DNA of 42,533 nt from Hyphomicrobium sp. (lineage in GTDB: Bacteria; Pseudomonadota; Alphaproteobacteria; Rhizobiales; Hyphomicrobiaceae). Below, piece after piece: positions 35,508 through 42,533 of this stretch (positions are counted from its first letter, which is position 1; each line of letters opens with the position of its first letter). The notes beneath the pieces were generated by a model. That model saw nothing but the letters and a program-made list of their open reading frames with translations. It had not been told where the DNA came from and did not search any database. The stretch is from assembly GCA_002928955.1 (NCBI GenBank), contig PERT01000028.1, positions 1 to 42,533 on the forward strand. Direction: 5' to 3'. The position numbers were made by a program, and so were the translations under genes.

Positions 35508-35582
35508 ATACTCAGTCAATTGCGGCCAGTCGTCGAAAGGTTCAACACATGGCGGTTGTTTGGTACGAACCACGTTCGATAT

Positions 35583-37295
35583 TCAGTTTGGTACGCGCGA
35601 CCCCGACAGGCCCCGCAGCGCCTCTGACGCGCTGATCCGTCCAGCACCGAATTGAGCATCGTGCCCCGGCGGTCCAAGATCGACTGCAGCAGCGGCAAGT
35701 GCCGCGCGCGCGCGGTCCACGCTCAGTCCAGGTGCGAGTTCTAACATGAGCGCCAAGATGCCGCTGACATGGGCGGCGGCGAATGAAGTCCCTGACTGCA
35801 ACTGGTGGGAGCGGGCAGCGCCTAGCGTCAACACATCAACGCCTGGCGCCGCGACGGCAATGTAGTGGCCGTGGTTGGCCTTGGCATAGAGTTTGTCGTA
35901 CTGGTCGGTCGCAGTGACGGCGATGACCTCGGGATAGCTGGCCGGGTAGGCCGGCTGGGCATCAGGACCATTGTTGCCCGCTGCAGCAACCAGAAGCACG
36001 TTTCGCGCCACAGCCGCTCCAGCCAGTCGATGCATAAGCGGATCTCGGGCGCCGGCGAAAGAAAAGTTCAGAATAGTTGCGCCGCGCGCAATGGCTTGGT
36101 CGATACCCATGCACACGAGCGCGGTTGTGCTGATCGCTCGCCCGCCGCCCACCCCGGGCCGGAACGTGCGTACGCTTAGGATCCGTGCGTGCGGCGCGAT
36201 ACCTTTGACGACCCCATGCGCGGCAATGATGCCGGCAATTGCGGTGCCATGCGGGTCGAAGTCCGTCATGGCGCCTCTGGGCGCCGGGCCAGTGACCTCG
36301 ATCTCCTCAGCAATCACGCCGGCGAGTTCGGGATGGCGCGCGTCAACACCCGTATCAAGCACGCCGACCAGGACGCCAGCACCACGCGCGACTTCGTGAG
36401 CTGCAGCCAACTCGATTTTGGCAGGTGCATACTGCAGGTCGTTGGGAATGCCCGAGGCTAAGCTACCCTGGCGCACATAAACGTAGTTTGGCTGCGGAGC
36501 GGTGACGCGCCCATCAATGGCCAGAGCTGCGACGACGTCCTGGACGTCCCGACCGTCGGGTATCCGATAACGCACGAGGCGTTCGCCGGTCAGCGCCAGT
36601 ACGGCGCGCTCGAAGAGAACCAGGTTGAACGCGGCAGCAACGTCCTCATCGAGGCCGGTTGGCGTCGTGCGACCCAAGGTCCCAACGACTTCGTCTGATA
36701 CAAAGACGTCGGCGGCGGTCACCGTCTGTCCAGGTGGACGTAGCGGCGGTGCGGGAGCAATCTTCACGGGCCCGGATGGCGGTCGCAAAGCGGGGTGGCG
36801 CGCCGTGCCGCCGCCGACGTTTGGCCGGCGGGGATTTTGATCGTCGCGGTCATCATTTCCAGTAGTCTGGCTGGGTCGCTTGCTGCCACCCGTTGGTGGC
36901 GTCCGCGGTGCGGCATCATCTTGTGACCGACAGACGCCGGCGCGCAAGGTGGCGCCCGGTGGACACACGCAGGCACCGCGCAACACTCGGCCCCCGCTGC
37001 AGTTAGGCGTCGCATGAGAGGTTCTTCGACAGACGACGGCATTCGGCCCTGTTCGCCGAGGAACTGCACCCTGAGGACAGATACACCCAGACCCGCTGGT
37101 GCGCCCACCGATGCAGATGGCCGCGCGCGGAATCGGCTGTAAAACCTGTTTCGATCCGGTCGAGTGATCCGCCCCCGGTGCAGCCCGTTGCGCGTGTGCG
37201 GCCGGGATTGCCGCAGCCAGCAAGCACGACACAAGTATCAACGCGCAGGCGCAAAATCCGCAGCGCGCGTGAGGCGAGGGATGCTTTCGACCCAT
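35583..37295 (-). CDS. Secreted S8 (subtilisin-like) serine protease with Cys-rich N-terminal region
   Basis: A signal peptide (ALILVSCLLAAAIPAAHA) is followed by a cysteine-rich region (residues about 60-125) containing CICPQGAV...VVCRR and CVCPPGATLRAGVCR. A Pro/Arg-rich linker and a propeptide-like region follow (about 195-290). The catalytic triad is complete: D314 in GVLDTGVDARHPEL, H349 in DPHGTAIAGI and S504 in SGTSFAAAHVSG, with N441 in AAGNNG. It is therefore likely active outside the cytoplasm. It begins 3 bases after the anti-sigma stop, making it the third gene of the sigma operon; it may act in signalling or process the large secreted protein encoded divergently. Confidence 0.92.
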   Translation of the reverse strand: MGRKHPSPHARCGFCACALILVSCLLAAAIPAAHAQRAAPGADHSTGSKQVLQPIPRAAICIGGRTSGSGCICPQGAVPRRTGPNAVVCRRTSHATPNCSGGRVLRGACVCPPGATLRAGVCRSQDDAAPRTPPTGGSKRPSQTTGNDDRDDQNPRRPNVGGGTARHPALRPPSGPVKIAPAPPLRPPGQTVTAADVFVSDEVVGTLGRTTPTGLDEDVAAAFNLVLFERAVLALTGERLVRYRIPDGRDVQDVVAALAIDGRVTAPQPNYVYVRQGSLASGIPNDLQYAPAKIELAAAHEVARGAGVLVGVLDTGVDARHPELAGVIAEEIEVTGPAPRGAMTDFDPHGTAIAGIIAAHGVVKGIAPHARILSVRTFRPGVGGGRAISTTALVCMGIDQAIARGATILNFSFAGARDPLMHRLAGAAVARNVLLVAAAGNNGPDAQPAYPASYPEVIAVTATDQYDKLYAKANHGHYIAVAAPGVDVLTLGAARSHQLQSGTSFAAAHVSGILALMLELAPGLSVDRARAALAAAAVDLGPPGHDAQFGAGRISASEALRGLSGSRVPN

Positions 37296-37298
37296 GGG

Positions 37299-37976
37299 CT
37301 ATGCACTCGTCGACAGAACACTCGAGATCAGGCCCGTCAGGCCGCGCAAGTCCGCTTCACGGGCAAGGCGTTCTGTATCGCTCATAGTGGGTGGTCCGAT
37401 CTCGACGACATAAAGTTGGCCGGGCTTCGGGCCGTCGACTATGCGCATGCCGCGCTTTGAAAGCTCCGCCGAGATGAGATCCATACCGGCGGAGGCATGG
37501 AATCGAACAAGCACGTTGGTGCCAGCCTTATTGACCGCGCCGCCTGACGCGGTTTGGTAGCCCAGTTCGCTGCCTGATCTCATCAGCGTGCCGATCACTG
37601 CGGCTTGCCCCAGCACGATGGCGAGCGCCGCCAAGGCCACCCAACGGACGGCGCCTGGTGATGGAGCGGTCAGAAAATTGCGCATGAGATCGAACGGCGT
37701 GGAAGCAAGCGCCGCGAGGCGGCTGACGCGACTCTTCGGCAGCCGTGCGACAAGTTGGTCAGCGGCTAGCCGCCGGGGCGCGACAATTGCGTTGTGGGCC
37801 CGGACCACCGCCTCGCGATCCTCACCGATAAGCCCGAGCTGGCGCCGCATGTCGGGATGCCGGGCAAGACAGGCATCCACGCGCGCAATATCTGCCGCAC
37901 TCAGCCGACCGGTCACGTACCAGGCCAGCAGTGCCTCGCACTCCTCCCGCTCGCTCAAGGCTCGGTTCTCGTCCAT
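37299..37976 (-). CDS. Membrane anti-sigma factor of the ECF operon
   Basis: The N-terminal cytoplasmic domain (EECEALLAWYVTGRLSAADIARVDACLARHP) has the anti-sigma helical layout but lacks the HxxxCxxC zinc signature. One transmembrane segment follows (VRWVALAALAIVLGQAAVIG, about residues 110-130), then a periplasmic domain with VLVRFHASAGMDLISAEL. The ATG at 37976 overlaps the sigma-factor stop by one base (TGATG), so the two are translationally coupled. It should hold the sigma factor at the membrane until a signal releases it. Confidence 0.85.
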   Translation of the reverse strand: MDENRALSEREECEALLAWYVTGRLSAADIARVDACLARHPDMRRQLGLIGEDREAVVRAHNAIVAPRRLAADQLVARLPKSRVSRLAALASTPFDLMRNFLTAPSPGAVRWVALAALAIVLGQAAVIGTLMRSGSELGYQTASGGAVNKAGTNVLVRFHASAGMDLISAELSKRGMRIVDGPKPGQLYVVEIGPPTMSDTERLAREADLRGLTGLISSVLSTSA

Positions 37977-38539
37977 CACGGCCAACCTCGATCCACCCCG
38001 GCCGCCGCCAGGAGTTCCGACAACTTCTTGCGGGCATAAAACATTCGAGTTTTCACGGTGGCCTCCGGAATGCCGACGACGGTGCTGACCTCGGCAACCG
38101 ACAGCTCGTGGTAGTAGACAAGGTCGACGATCTCGCGGTGCTCGGCCGATAACTTCTCCATGCAGCGGCGGATCGCGGCAGCTTTGTCACCCTTCTGTGC
38201 CGCAACCTCGGGATCGTCGGCGTCGTCGGCGAATTTGGTGGCTGCATCGTCATCCATCGGCTCGTCGCGGCGCTTGCGCAGCATAGTCGCCGCGCGGTTT
38301 CGGGCGATCGTGAGCATCCAGGTCGTAACAGCCGATCTTTGTTCGAATGCGCCAGCATGTCGCCAGACCTCCAGAAACACCTCGTTGGCAAGTTCTTCGG
38401 CGATGGCCTCGCTACGCACCATCCGCACCAGAAACCTGAACACCGGCAAATGGTGCCGCCCGAATAAAAGCCGCATCGCCACCTCGTCCTTTCGGGCGAT
38501 GCGCGTGAGCAGAGCGATATCGTCACTCGCATCCGTCAT
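37976..38539 (-). CDS. ECF-type RNA polymerase sigma factor
   Basis: A protein of 187 aa with sigma region 2 (MRLLFGRHHLPVFRFLVRMV, EELANEVFLEVWRHAG, VTTWMLTIARNRAATMLR) and region 4 (LSAEHREIVDLVYYHELSVAEVSTVVGIPEATVKTRMFYARKKL). No region 3 or C-terminal extension is present. It leads a sigma / anti-sigma / protease operon. A GAAC-N17-CGTC pattern 40-65 bases upstream, shared with the divergent large gene, suggests it transcribes itself and that gene. Confidence 0.95.
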   Translation of the reverse strand: MTDASDDIALLTRIARKDEVAMRLLFGRHHLPVFRFLVRMVRSEAIAEELANEVFLEVWRHAGAFEQRSAVTTWMLTIARNRAATMLRKRRDEPMDDDAATKFADDADDPEVAAQKGDKAAAIRRCMEKLSAEHREIVDLVYYHELSVAEVSTVVGIPEATVKTRMFYARKKLSELLAAAGVDRGWP

Positions 38540-38577
38540 AGCACACCGTTTCGGTTGGACCGGTGATACGGCATCTG

Positions 38578-38604
38578 ACGTCTCGACTTCCGGAAAGGTT
38601 CAAG
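38578..38604 (-). promoter_or_regulatory. Candidate ECF promoter of the sigma operon
   Basis: On the minus strand TTGAACCTTT (38604-38595) is followed so that GAAC and CGTC (38581-38578) are 17 bases apart, the geometry of GGAAC-N17-CGTT-type ECF promoters. The sigma start codon lies about 39 bases further. Confidence 0.55.
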
Positions 38605-38909
38605 GCAAGAATTGGGTGCATCTGTGTAAAGTACCCGTCTTGGGAGTTCGCGACGATAGGGCAGGAGGTCGAAGCGCACCAGCAGGGTGCACCATACCCG
38701 GTCCCTCCGCCCGTCAAGATCTCTAGGCGGGGCGTGCCTGCGAAAGAATGTTCCTCAGTCAGCGATTGCTGTTCATCGACCCCGAGCGTGGTGTCACCAT
38801 GTCAAATTATAGCCAATAAAATCAATTTATTAAGTGTCGTTTCGCGATTTTGATCGAGCCAGGGTTTGCTTTGAGTGCACCCGTTCACGCTGGCGGCCTC
38901 GCTGGTCGA

Positions 38910-38936
38910 TTGAACCTTTGCCGCGGACGCATCGAC
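38910..38936 (+). promoter_or_regulatory. Candidate ECF promoter of the large secreted protein gene
   Basis: TTGAACCTTT (38910-38919) is identical to the site in front of the sigma gene, and GAAC (38912-38915) is again 17 bases from a CG-type -10 (CGAC, 38933-38936). The ATG at 38994 is about 57 bases downstream. Confidence 0.55.
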
Positions 38937-38993
38937 CAAGCCGACAGGAGTGAGACCAATTCAGGTCGAAGCCATTTCGAGGAGTCCGATGCC

Positions 38994-41852
38994 ATGAGAC
39001 GAGCCGCCCCCCGCCGAAGCTCTCTGATGCTCACCGCAGCCGTGTTGGCGATCACGGCTATGGCCGGTCCTGCCTTCGCTCAGGCGGTCAGTTCTCAATC
39101 TCAGGTTCTTGACCGTGGCGACGCGGTCGTGAGTGGCTTTGCCGGTATAGTGCCCTCGAAAAAGCCTCTGGCACCCGGTGAAAACCCGCTCGATCATTTC
39201 TTCATTGATCCGGAAGGTCCGGTAGCGCAAATCCTGTCCCTTCGTGCCTTTGGCGCGCCCCCGCTGGGTCAGCACACGGCTGCGGCCGCAAAATTGCGGG
39301 TGAAGGCTGCGGACGTGGGGCAGGTGTTTGCGATCGCGCTTGACGATGGCCGGGGCCGCGCAGCACCTAGCGTTTTCCTCGGAGCGACCTCGGCCTATGG
39401 CCTGCATATCGCCGCGCCCCACGGCGCAGGCCCTGGCATACCGAAGCGCCTCAAAAACGGCGGTCCGAGCGCGCAATGGATGGCAGGCATGTTCGGGATC
39501 GGGGCGGGAGGAGGTCCGGGCGCAATCTGGCGCGTCGATGGCCTGACCGGCGCCACGAGCCTGTTCGCAATTCTGCCGGCAAATAGCGGACCCGGGATCG
39601 GTGACATCGTTTTCGATGCCCCGAACGGGCAGGTCTTTGCGTCCGACCTCGACAATGGACTCATCTATCGTTTGAGGGATGACGGAACTCTACTCGATAG
39701 CTACGACCATGGTCTCGCTGGCCGGCCGGGCAAGGGCCTTGCCCCCGTCATCGACGACGGCCGCCGTACCGACATTACCGATCCTGCATTCGACACGACG
39801 AACCCTTCTACATGGGGGCTCACACAAACCGAGCGCCGCGTTGCCGGCATGGCGATGCACCAAGGCCGGCTCTTCTATGCGGTCGTCGGCGGCCAGCAGA
39901 TCTGGTCGGTTGGCATCGCCGCCAGCGGCGGTTTCGCGAACGATGCCCGTTGGGAGCTCGACGTCTCAGGCCTGGCTGGCCCCGGACCCATCACCGACAT
40001 GCTGTTCGACGCCGAAGGCCGGATGGTCCTGGCACAGCGCGGTGAGCCCCGTAACGCTTACGATTTCTCGCTGTTCGCCGAGCCCGGCAAATCAACCGTG
40101 GTGCGCTATCGCAAGGAGAGCCCGGATGATCCGGCCACCGCCAGCCTCTGGTCGCCCGATCGGGCAGAGTATGCCGTGGGCATGAAACCCGAGCACCGTT
40201 GGGCCAGTGGCGGCATCGCCCTCGGCTATCGTCACGACGAGCAGGGTACCCTGCGCGCGGGAACGTGCGGCAGCATGCTGTGGTCCACCGGCGACCGGCT
40301 GCGAGCGAGCAGTCCGGTGGCGGGTCTCCATGATGTGCATGGCCTGCAAGGGAACGAAATCGATGCGACGCGACCCGACCATGCCCCGCCCACGCGGAGC
40401 TATTTCGTCGACTATGATCAGATGTTCGGTGATGCCGAGAAGGCTGGCCATGTCGGCGATGTTGAGATTTGGCAGCCCTGTGGCGGACCGGACTTTGCAG
40501 AGTTGGGCCCTAGCCAGTTGCCGCCGGGTTATCTGCCACCAGGCGGCCAGCCACCCCCTGATTTTCCCGACCCGTCATACCCCTTCAATACGAATCTTGA
40601 GCTGACGAAGGATGCGACAGGTCCATGCTTTGCCTGGGCCGGTGGCTGGGCCTGCCGCTATGATATCCGTATCCGCAACACCGGTCCCGATGCCTACTTT
40701 GCGCCGATCGTGGTCGCCGATCACCTGCCTGCCGCTCCGGCTGGCGCATTGATGGGCTTTGGCCCCTCGCCGCCGTGGGCATGCTGGAACGCGGGTGTTG
40801 CGACCTACGGCTGCTGGCGTTCCAATACCTTCCTCGCCCCCGGTGCGAGTATCTGGTTGACGTCGTTCGCCTGGGTTCCCGCAACTTATCCACTCTGCCA
40901 TCTGACCAACATTGCGGAAATCAAGTGGGCTCCGGGAGGCTCCGTCTGGAACACCAATCTGCTCGATGACATCGACGACGCGACGGCCATGATCCCGGCC
41001 CCGCACTGCCCTCCGCCGGCCGGCAACACCAATCTCCGCCTGCAGAAGACGGCCGAGCCTGACACGTGCGTGAAGGATGGCGCCAATTTCCTCTGCCGTT
41101 ATCGAGTGACCGTCACGAATACCGGACCGGGCGTCTACAATGGCAACATCGTGGTGCGCGATGAGCCGCCTGCTGGCACGGCTGCACTGTTCGGCGCCGG
41201 CTGGGCATGTGCCGCAGCGGGCGGCGGCTACAATTGCACGAGGCCAGCGGCCCTGCTCAATCCGGGCCAGATCGCCAACCTGTGGATGCTGGTGATCGTA
41301 CCGGCGGCACAAGCTCCTCTCAACGCGTGCAAGATCGAGAACAAGGCCCGCATTCTCGCGGCTGCCGGCGGCACGCCCCAGAACACCAACCCGGGTGACG
41401 ACGCTGATGGCGCAACGGCAACCATCCCAGGTCTGTTTTGTCAGCCACCGGCGGCTCCGGCACAATGTCCGGCCGGCTACCAGATGAAGGATGGCGATTG
41501 CACCAAGAGGCAGAGTGGCGGCTTACCCCCCATTGTCGTGCCGCCACCCAGAACCCCTGATCGTTCGCCCGACCGCACACCCGACCAGCCCGAGCGTCAG
41601 AAGTTCTGCCCCGAGGGCACGGTCGGAACCTTCCCCAACTGCCGGAAACCAGACAAGCCCGAGCGTCCGAAGGTTTGCCCGGAAGGCATGGTGGGCAGCT
41701 ATCCGAACTGCCGCAAAGTGCCGAGTGTCCGGACCTGCCCGAAGGGCTCGGTCGGCCGGCCGCCGAATTGCCGACCGCTCTCAATCCTTACGGCGCCCAA
41801 GTCTAAGCCGCAGCCGATCCAGACGAGCCCCTCGCGCAACAATCTGCGGTGA
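38994..41852 (+). CDS. Large secreted protein: propeller-like region, two DUF11-like domains, Cys-rich tail
   Basis: A signal peptide (RRSSLMLTAAVLAITAMAG, cleavage near AFA-QA) precedes a 952-aa protein. Residues about 60-520 resemble a beta-propeller (GAIWRVDGLTGATSLFAILP, GDIVFDAPNGQVFASDLDNG, VGMKPEHRWASGGIALGYR). Two DUF11-like domains start at about residues 532 (NTNLELTKDATGPC) and 678 (NTNLRLQKTAEPDTC), each with NTGP and paired cysteines. The tail (from about 816) has repeats CPAGYQMKDGDC, CPEGTVGTFPNCRK, CPEGMVGSYPNCRK and CPKGSVGRPPNCRP. AGGAG precedes the ATG; the frame to 38850 is not needed. It is probably an envelope or surface protein controlled by the adjacent ECF factor. Confidence 0.85.
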   Translation: MRRAAPRRSSLMLTAAVLAITAMAGPAFAQAVSSQSQVLDRGDAVVSGFAGIVPSKKPLAPGENPLDHFFIDPEGPVAQILSLRAFGAPPLGQHTAAAAKLRVKAADVGQVFAIALDDGRGRAAPSVFLGATSAYGLHIAAPHGAGPGIPKRLKNGGPSAQWMAGMFGIGAGGGPGAIWRVDGLTGATSLFAILPANSGPGIGDIVFDAPNGQVFASDLDNGLIYRLRDDGTLLDSYDHGLAGRPGKGLAPVIDDGRRTDITDPAFDTTNPSTWGLTQTERRVAGMAMHQGRLFYAVVGGQQIWSVGIAASGGFANDARWELDVSGLAGPGPITDMLFDAEGRMVLAQRGEPRNAYDFSLFAEPGKSTVVRYRKESPDDPATASLWSPDRAEYAVGMKPEHRWASGGIALGYRHDEQGTLRAGTCGSMLWSTGDRLRASSPVAGLHDVHGLQGNEIDATRPDHAPPTRSYFVDYDQMFGDAEKAGHVGDVEIWQPCGGPDFAELGPSQLPPGYLPPGGQPPPDFPDPSYPFNTNLELTKDATGPCFAWAGGWACRYDIRIRNTGPDAYFAPIVVADHLPAAPAGALMGFGPSPPWACWNAGVATYGCWRSNTFLAPGASIWLTSFAWVPATYPLCHLTNIAEIKWAPGGSVWNTNLLDDIDDATAMIPAPHCPPPAGNTNLRLQKTAEPDTCVKDGANFLCRYRVTVTNTGPGVYNGNIVVRDEPPAGTAALFGAGWACAAAGGGYNCTRPAALLNPGQIANLWMLVIVPAAQAPLNACKIENKARILAAAGGTPQNTNPGDDADGATATIPGLFCQPPAAPAQCPAGYQMKDGDCTKRQSGGLPPIVVPPPRTPDRSPDRTPDQPERQKFCPEGTVGTFPNCRKPDKPERPKVCPEGMVGSYPNCRKVPSVRTCPKGSVGRPPNCRPLSILTAPKSKPQPIQTSPSRNNLR

Positions 41853-41875
41853 GCGAATTGTTAACTGATGCATGG

Positions 41876-41900
41876 ACGGCCCGTGATCATCACGGGCCGT
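41876..41900 (+). terminator. Rho-independent-type hairpin after the large secreted protein gene
   Basis: Near-perfect palindrome ACGGCCCGTGAT / ATCACGGGCCGT followed by TCTCTATC, 24 bases after the stop codon. The T-run is weak, but stem and position fit a terminator. Confidence 0.6.
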
Positions 41901-41978
41901 TCTCTATCAATGTGATCCCACGTGTCCGTCAGCATCGCACGGACACCCGCCTGGGCGGGAAATTAACATAAGAAAGAT

Positions 41979-42533
41979 GTGCCTAAGCCGCTGAGCTATC
42001 CCGCCGCGTCGAACCGCGTCTCGACTGTCGTCACCGGCGTCACGACCACGCGCACGTTCGTGCATGATGCGGCGGGCAACATCATCACCGATACGCGGTC
42101 CGGCTCAGCATTCACCTACTCCTACACTCTTGCTGGCGCGCCTCCGGCACGACGCGCGCGGCCGTCTCGCCACCGTGAGCCAGGACGGCAATCTCAAGGG
42201 CACGTACACCTACAACAGCCCGCGCCCCGATCGTCCGAGCGCCTTCCAGCGAGGGCGTGAATCGGCGGCGCCAACAAAAATCAACAGCTGGCGTCCCGCG
42301 TGGTCACCAACGCGGGCGCGTCTTTTTTGACGCGCGCCTTCGGCACGACGGCACCGTGCACACGACGCAGGACCGCGCGGGTAACGTGATTGCCGAGGCC
42401 GACGGGACTACGGGGATTGTCGCCAAGGAGTACATCTGGCTGCCCGTCGATGCGGTCGTCCGAGCGCCTTCCAGCGAGGGCGTGAATCGCATCGCGCAAG
42501 AGAACGCAGGCTATGCGGGCACGGACTTGCCCG
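41979..42533 (+). pseudogene. Frameshifted RHS/YD-repeat gene remnant (continues past window)
   Basis: YD-repeat coding sequence appears in three successive frames: YPAASNRVSTV, FVHDAAGNIITDTRSG; then RHDARGRLATVSQDGNLKG and TYTYN; then HTTQDRAGNVIAEADGTTG and KEYIWLPVDAVV. At least two frameshifts separate them, and the N-terminal bulk of an RHS protein is absent, so this is a C-terminal-type fragment of a polymorphic-toxin or wall-associated RHS gene. A 34-bp sequence is present twice (42231-42264, 42456-42489). Confidence 0.75.
42231..42489. repeat. 34-bp exact direct repeat within the RHS remnant
   Basis: The 34 bases starting TCGTCCGAGCGCCTTCCAGC and ending GGGCGTGAATCG occur at 42231-42264 and 42456-42489, 225 bases apart. 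They interrupt expected YD-repeat sequence at the first copy, suggesting a duplicated or inserted short element. Confidence 0.9.

Larger units (their letters stand above)
38540..38993. other. Divergent intergenic region of the ECF module
   Basis: About 450 bases without a gene. It holds the two matching promoter-like sites and, near 38800-38840, an unusually AT-rich stretch in an otherwise GC-rich region. Confidence 0.5.

Noticed and set aside
40575-41465. A 296-codon minus-strand frame inside the large secreted protein gene
   Set aside because: The plus-strand gene has a signal peptide, repeated domains and a terminator; the antisense frame has no support.

Overview
The window looks like a GC-rich alphaproteobacterial chromosome, most likely from the order Hyphomicrobiales (Bradyrhizobium/Xanthobacteraceae-like). 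The evidence is a CcrM-type GANTC methyltransferase with a textbook CtrA box in front of it, a phaR / phaA-phaB polyhydroxybutyrate locus, a yraN-gshB-yifB block, an ispA/mtgA/rpmF neighbourhood, and many small palindromic interspersed repeats. The placement is inferred from gene content and base composition; no database was searched.

Layout. 1-4.8 kb: two glycosyltransferases of the TIGR04282/TIGR04283 pair, separated by a Tat-exported metallo-beta-lactamase-fold hydrolase, then a PA0069-type radical SAM protein; composite palindromic repeats separate them. 4.8-9.9 kb: housekeeping genes ispG, ispA, an mtgA with a very long N-terminal extension, rpmF and a small membrane protein. 10-15 kb: an EAL protein with a degenerate GGDEF domain, then phaR (opposite strand), phaA and phaB. 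15-22.7 kb: an EamA transporter, a small exported protein, a LysR regulator, a NYN+OST-HTH protein, a cupin gene carrying a 24-bp in-frame tandem repeat, gloB, rnhB and a small exported Ala/Lys-rich protein.

22.8-24.7 kb: ccrM with CtrA box and GANTC sites, then tRNA-Arg(CCG). 24.7-28.0 kb is an accessory island between that tRNA and yraN: an IS630 remnant fused to a HlyC-type toxin-activating acyltransferase gene, an unknown 153-aa protein, and a 614-aa protein with a PIN-like N-terminus and an RTX-associated glycine-rich C-terminus but no RTX nonapeptides. 28.1-33.2 kb returns to core genes: yraN, gshB, yifB, folD, a DUF167 protein, yggT and tRNA-Ala(CGC). 33.2-35.5 kb holds a 12-bp minisatellite, a divergent membrane-protein/MarR-type pair with an operator-like inverted repeat, and a decayed gene.

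35.6-41.9 kb is a coherent envelope module. An ECF sigma factor, its anti-sigma factor and a secreted subtilisin-like protease form one operon, divergent from a 952-aa secreted protein (propeller-like region, two DUF11-like domains, cysteine-rich tail). The sigma gene and the large secreted-protein gene share the same promoter-like pattern, TTGAACCTTT with GAAC-N17-CG(T/A)C, and both exported proteins carry the same CPxG...C(R/K) cysteine motif. This suggests one regulon. The window ends in a frameshifted RHS/YD-repeat remnant.

The most distinctive non-coding signal is a set of four palindromic elements (A-D). They share TAGTG/CACTA ends and occur as ordered pairs (B-A and C-D). Element A resembles the end of the IS630 remnant, so the set looks like TA-targeting MITEs. 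In two places their CTAG/TAG end supplies the stop codon of the neighbouring gene.
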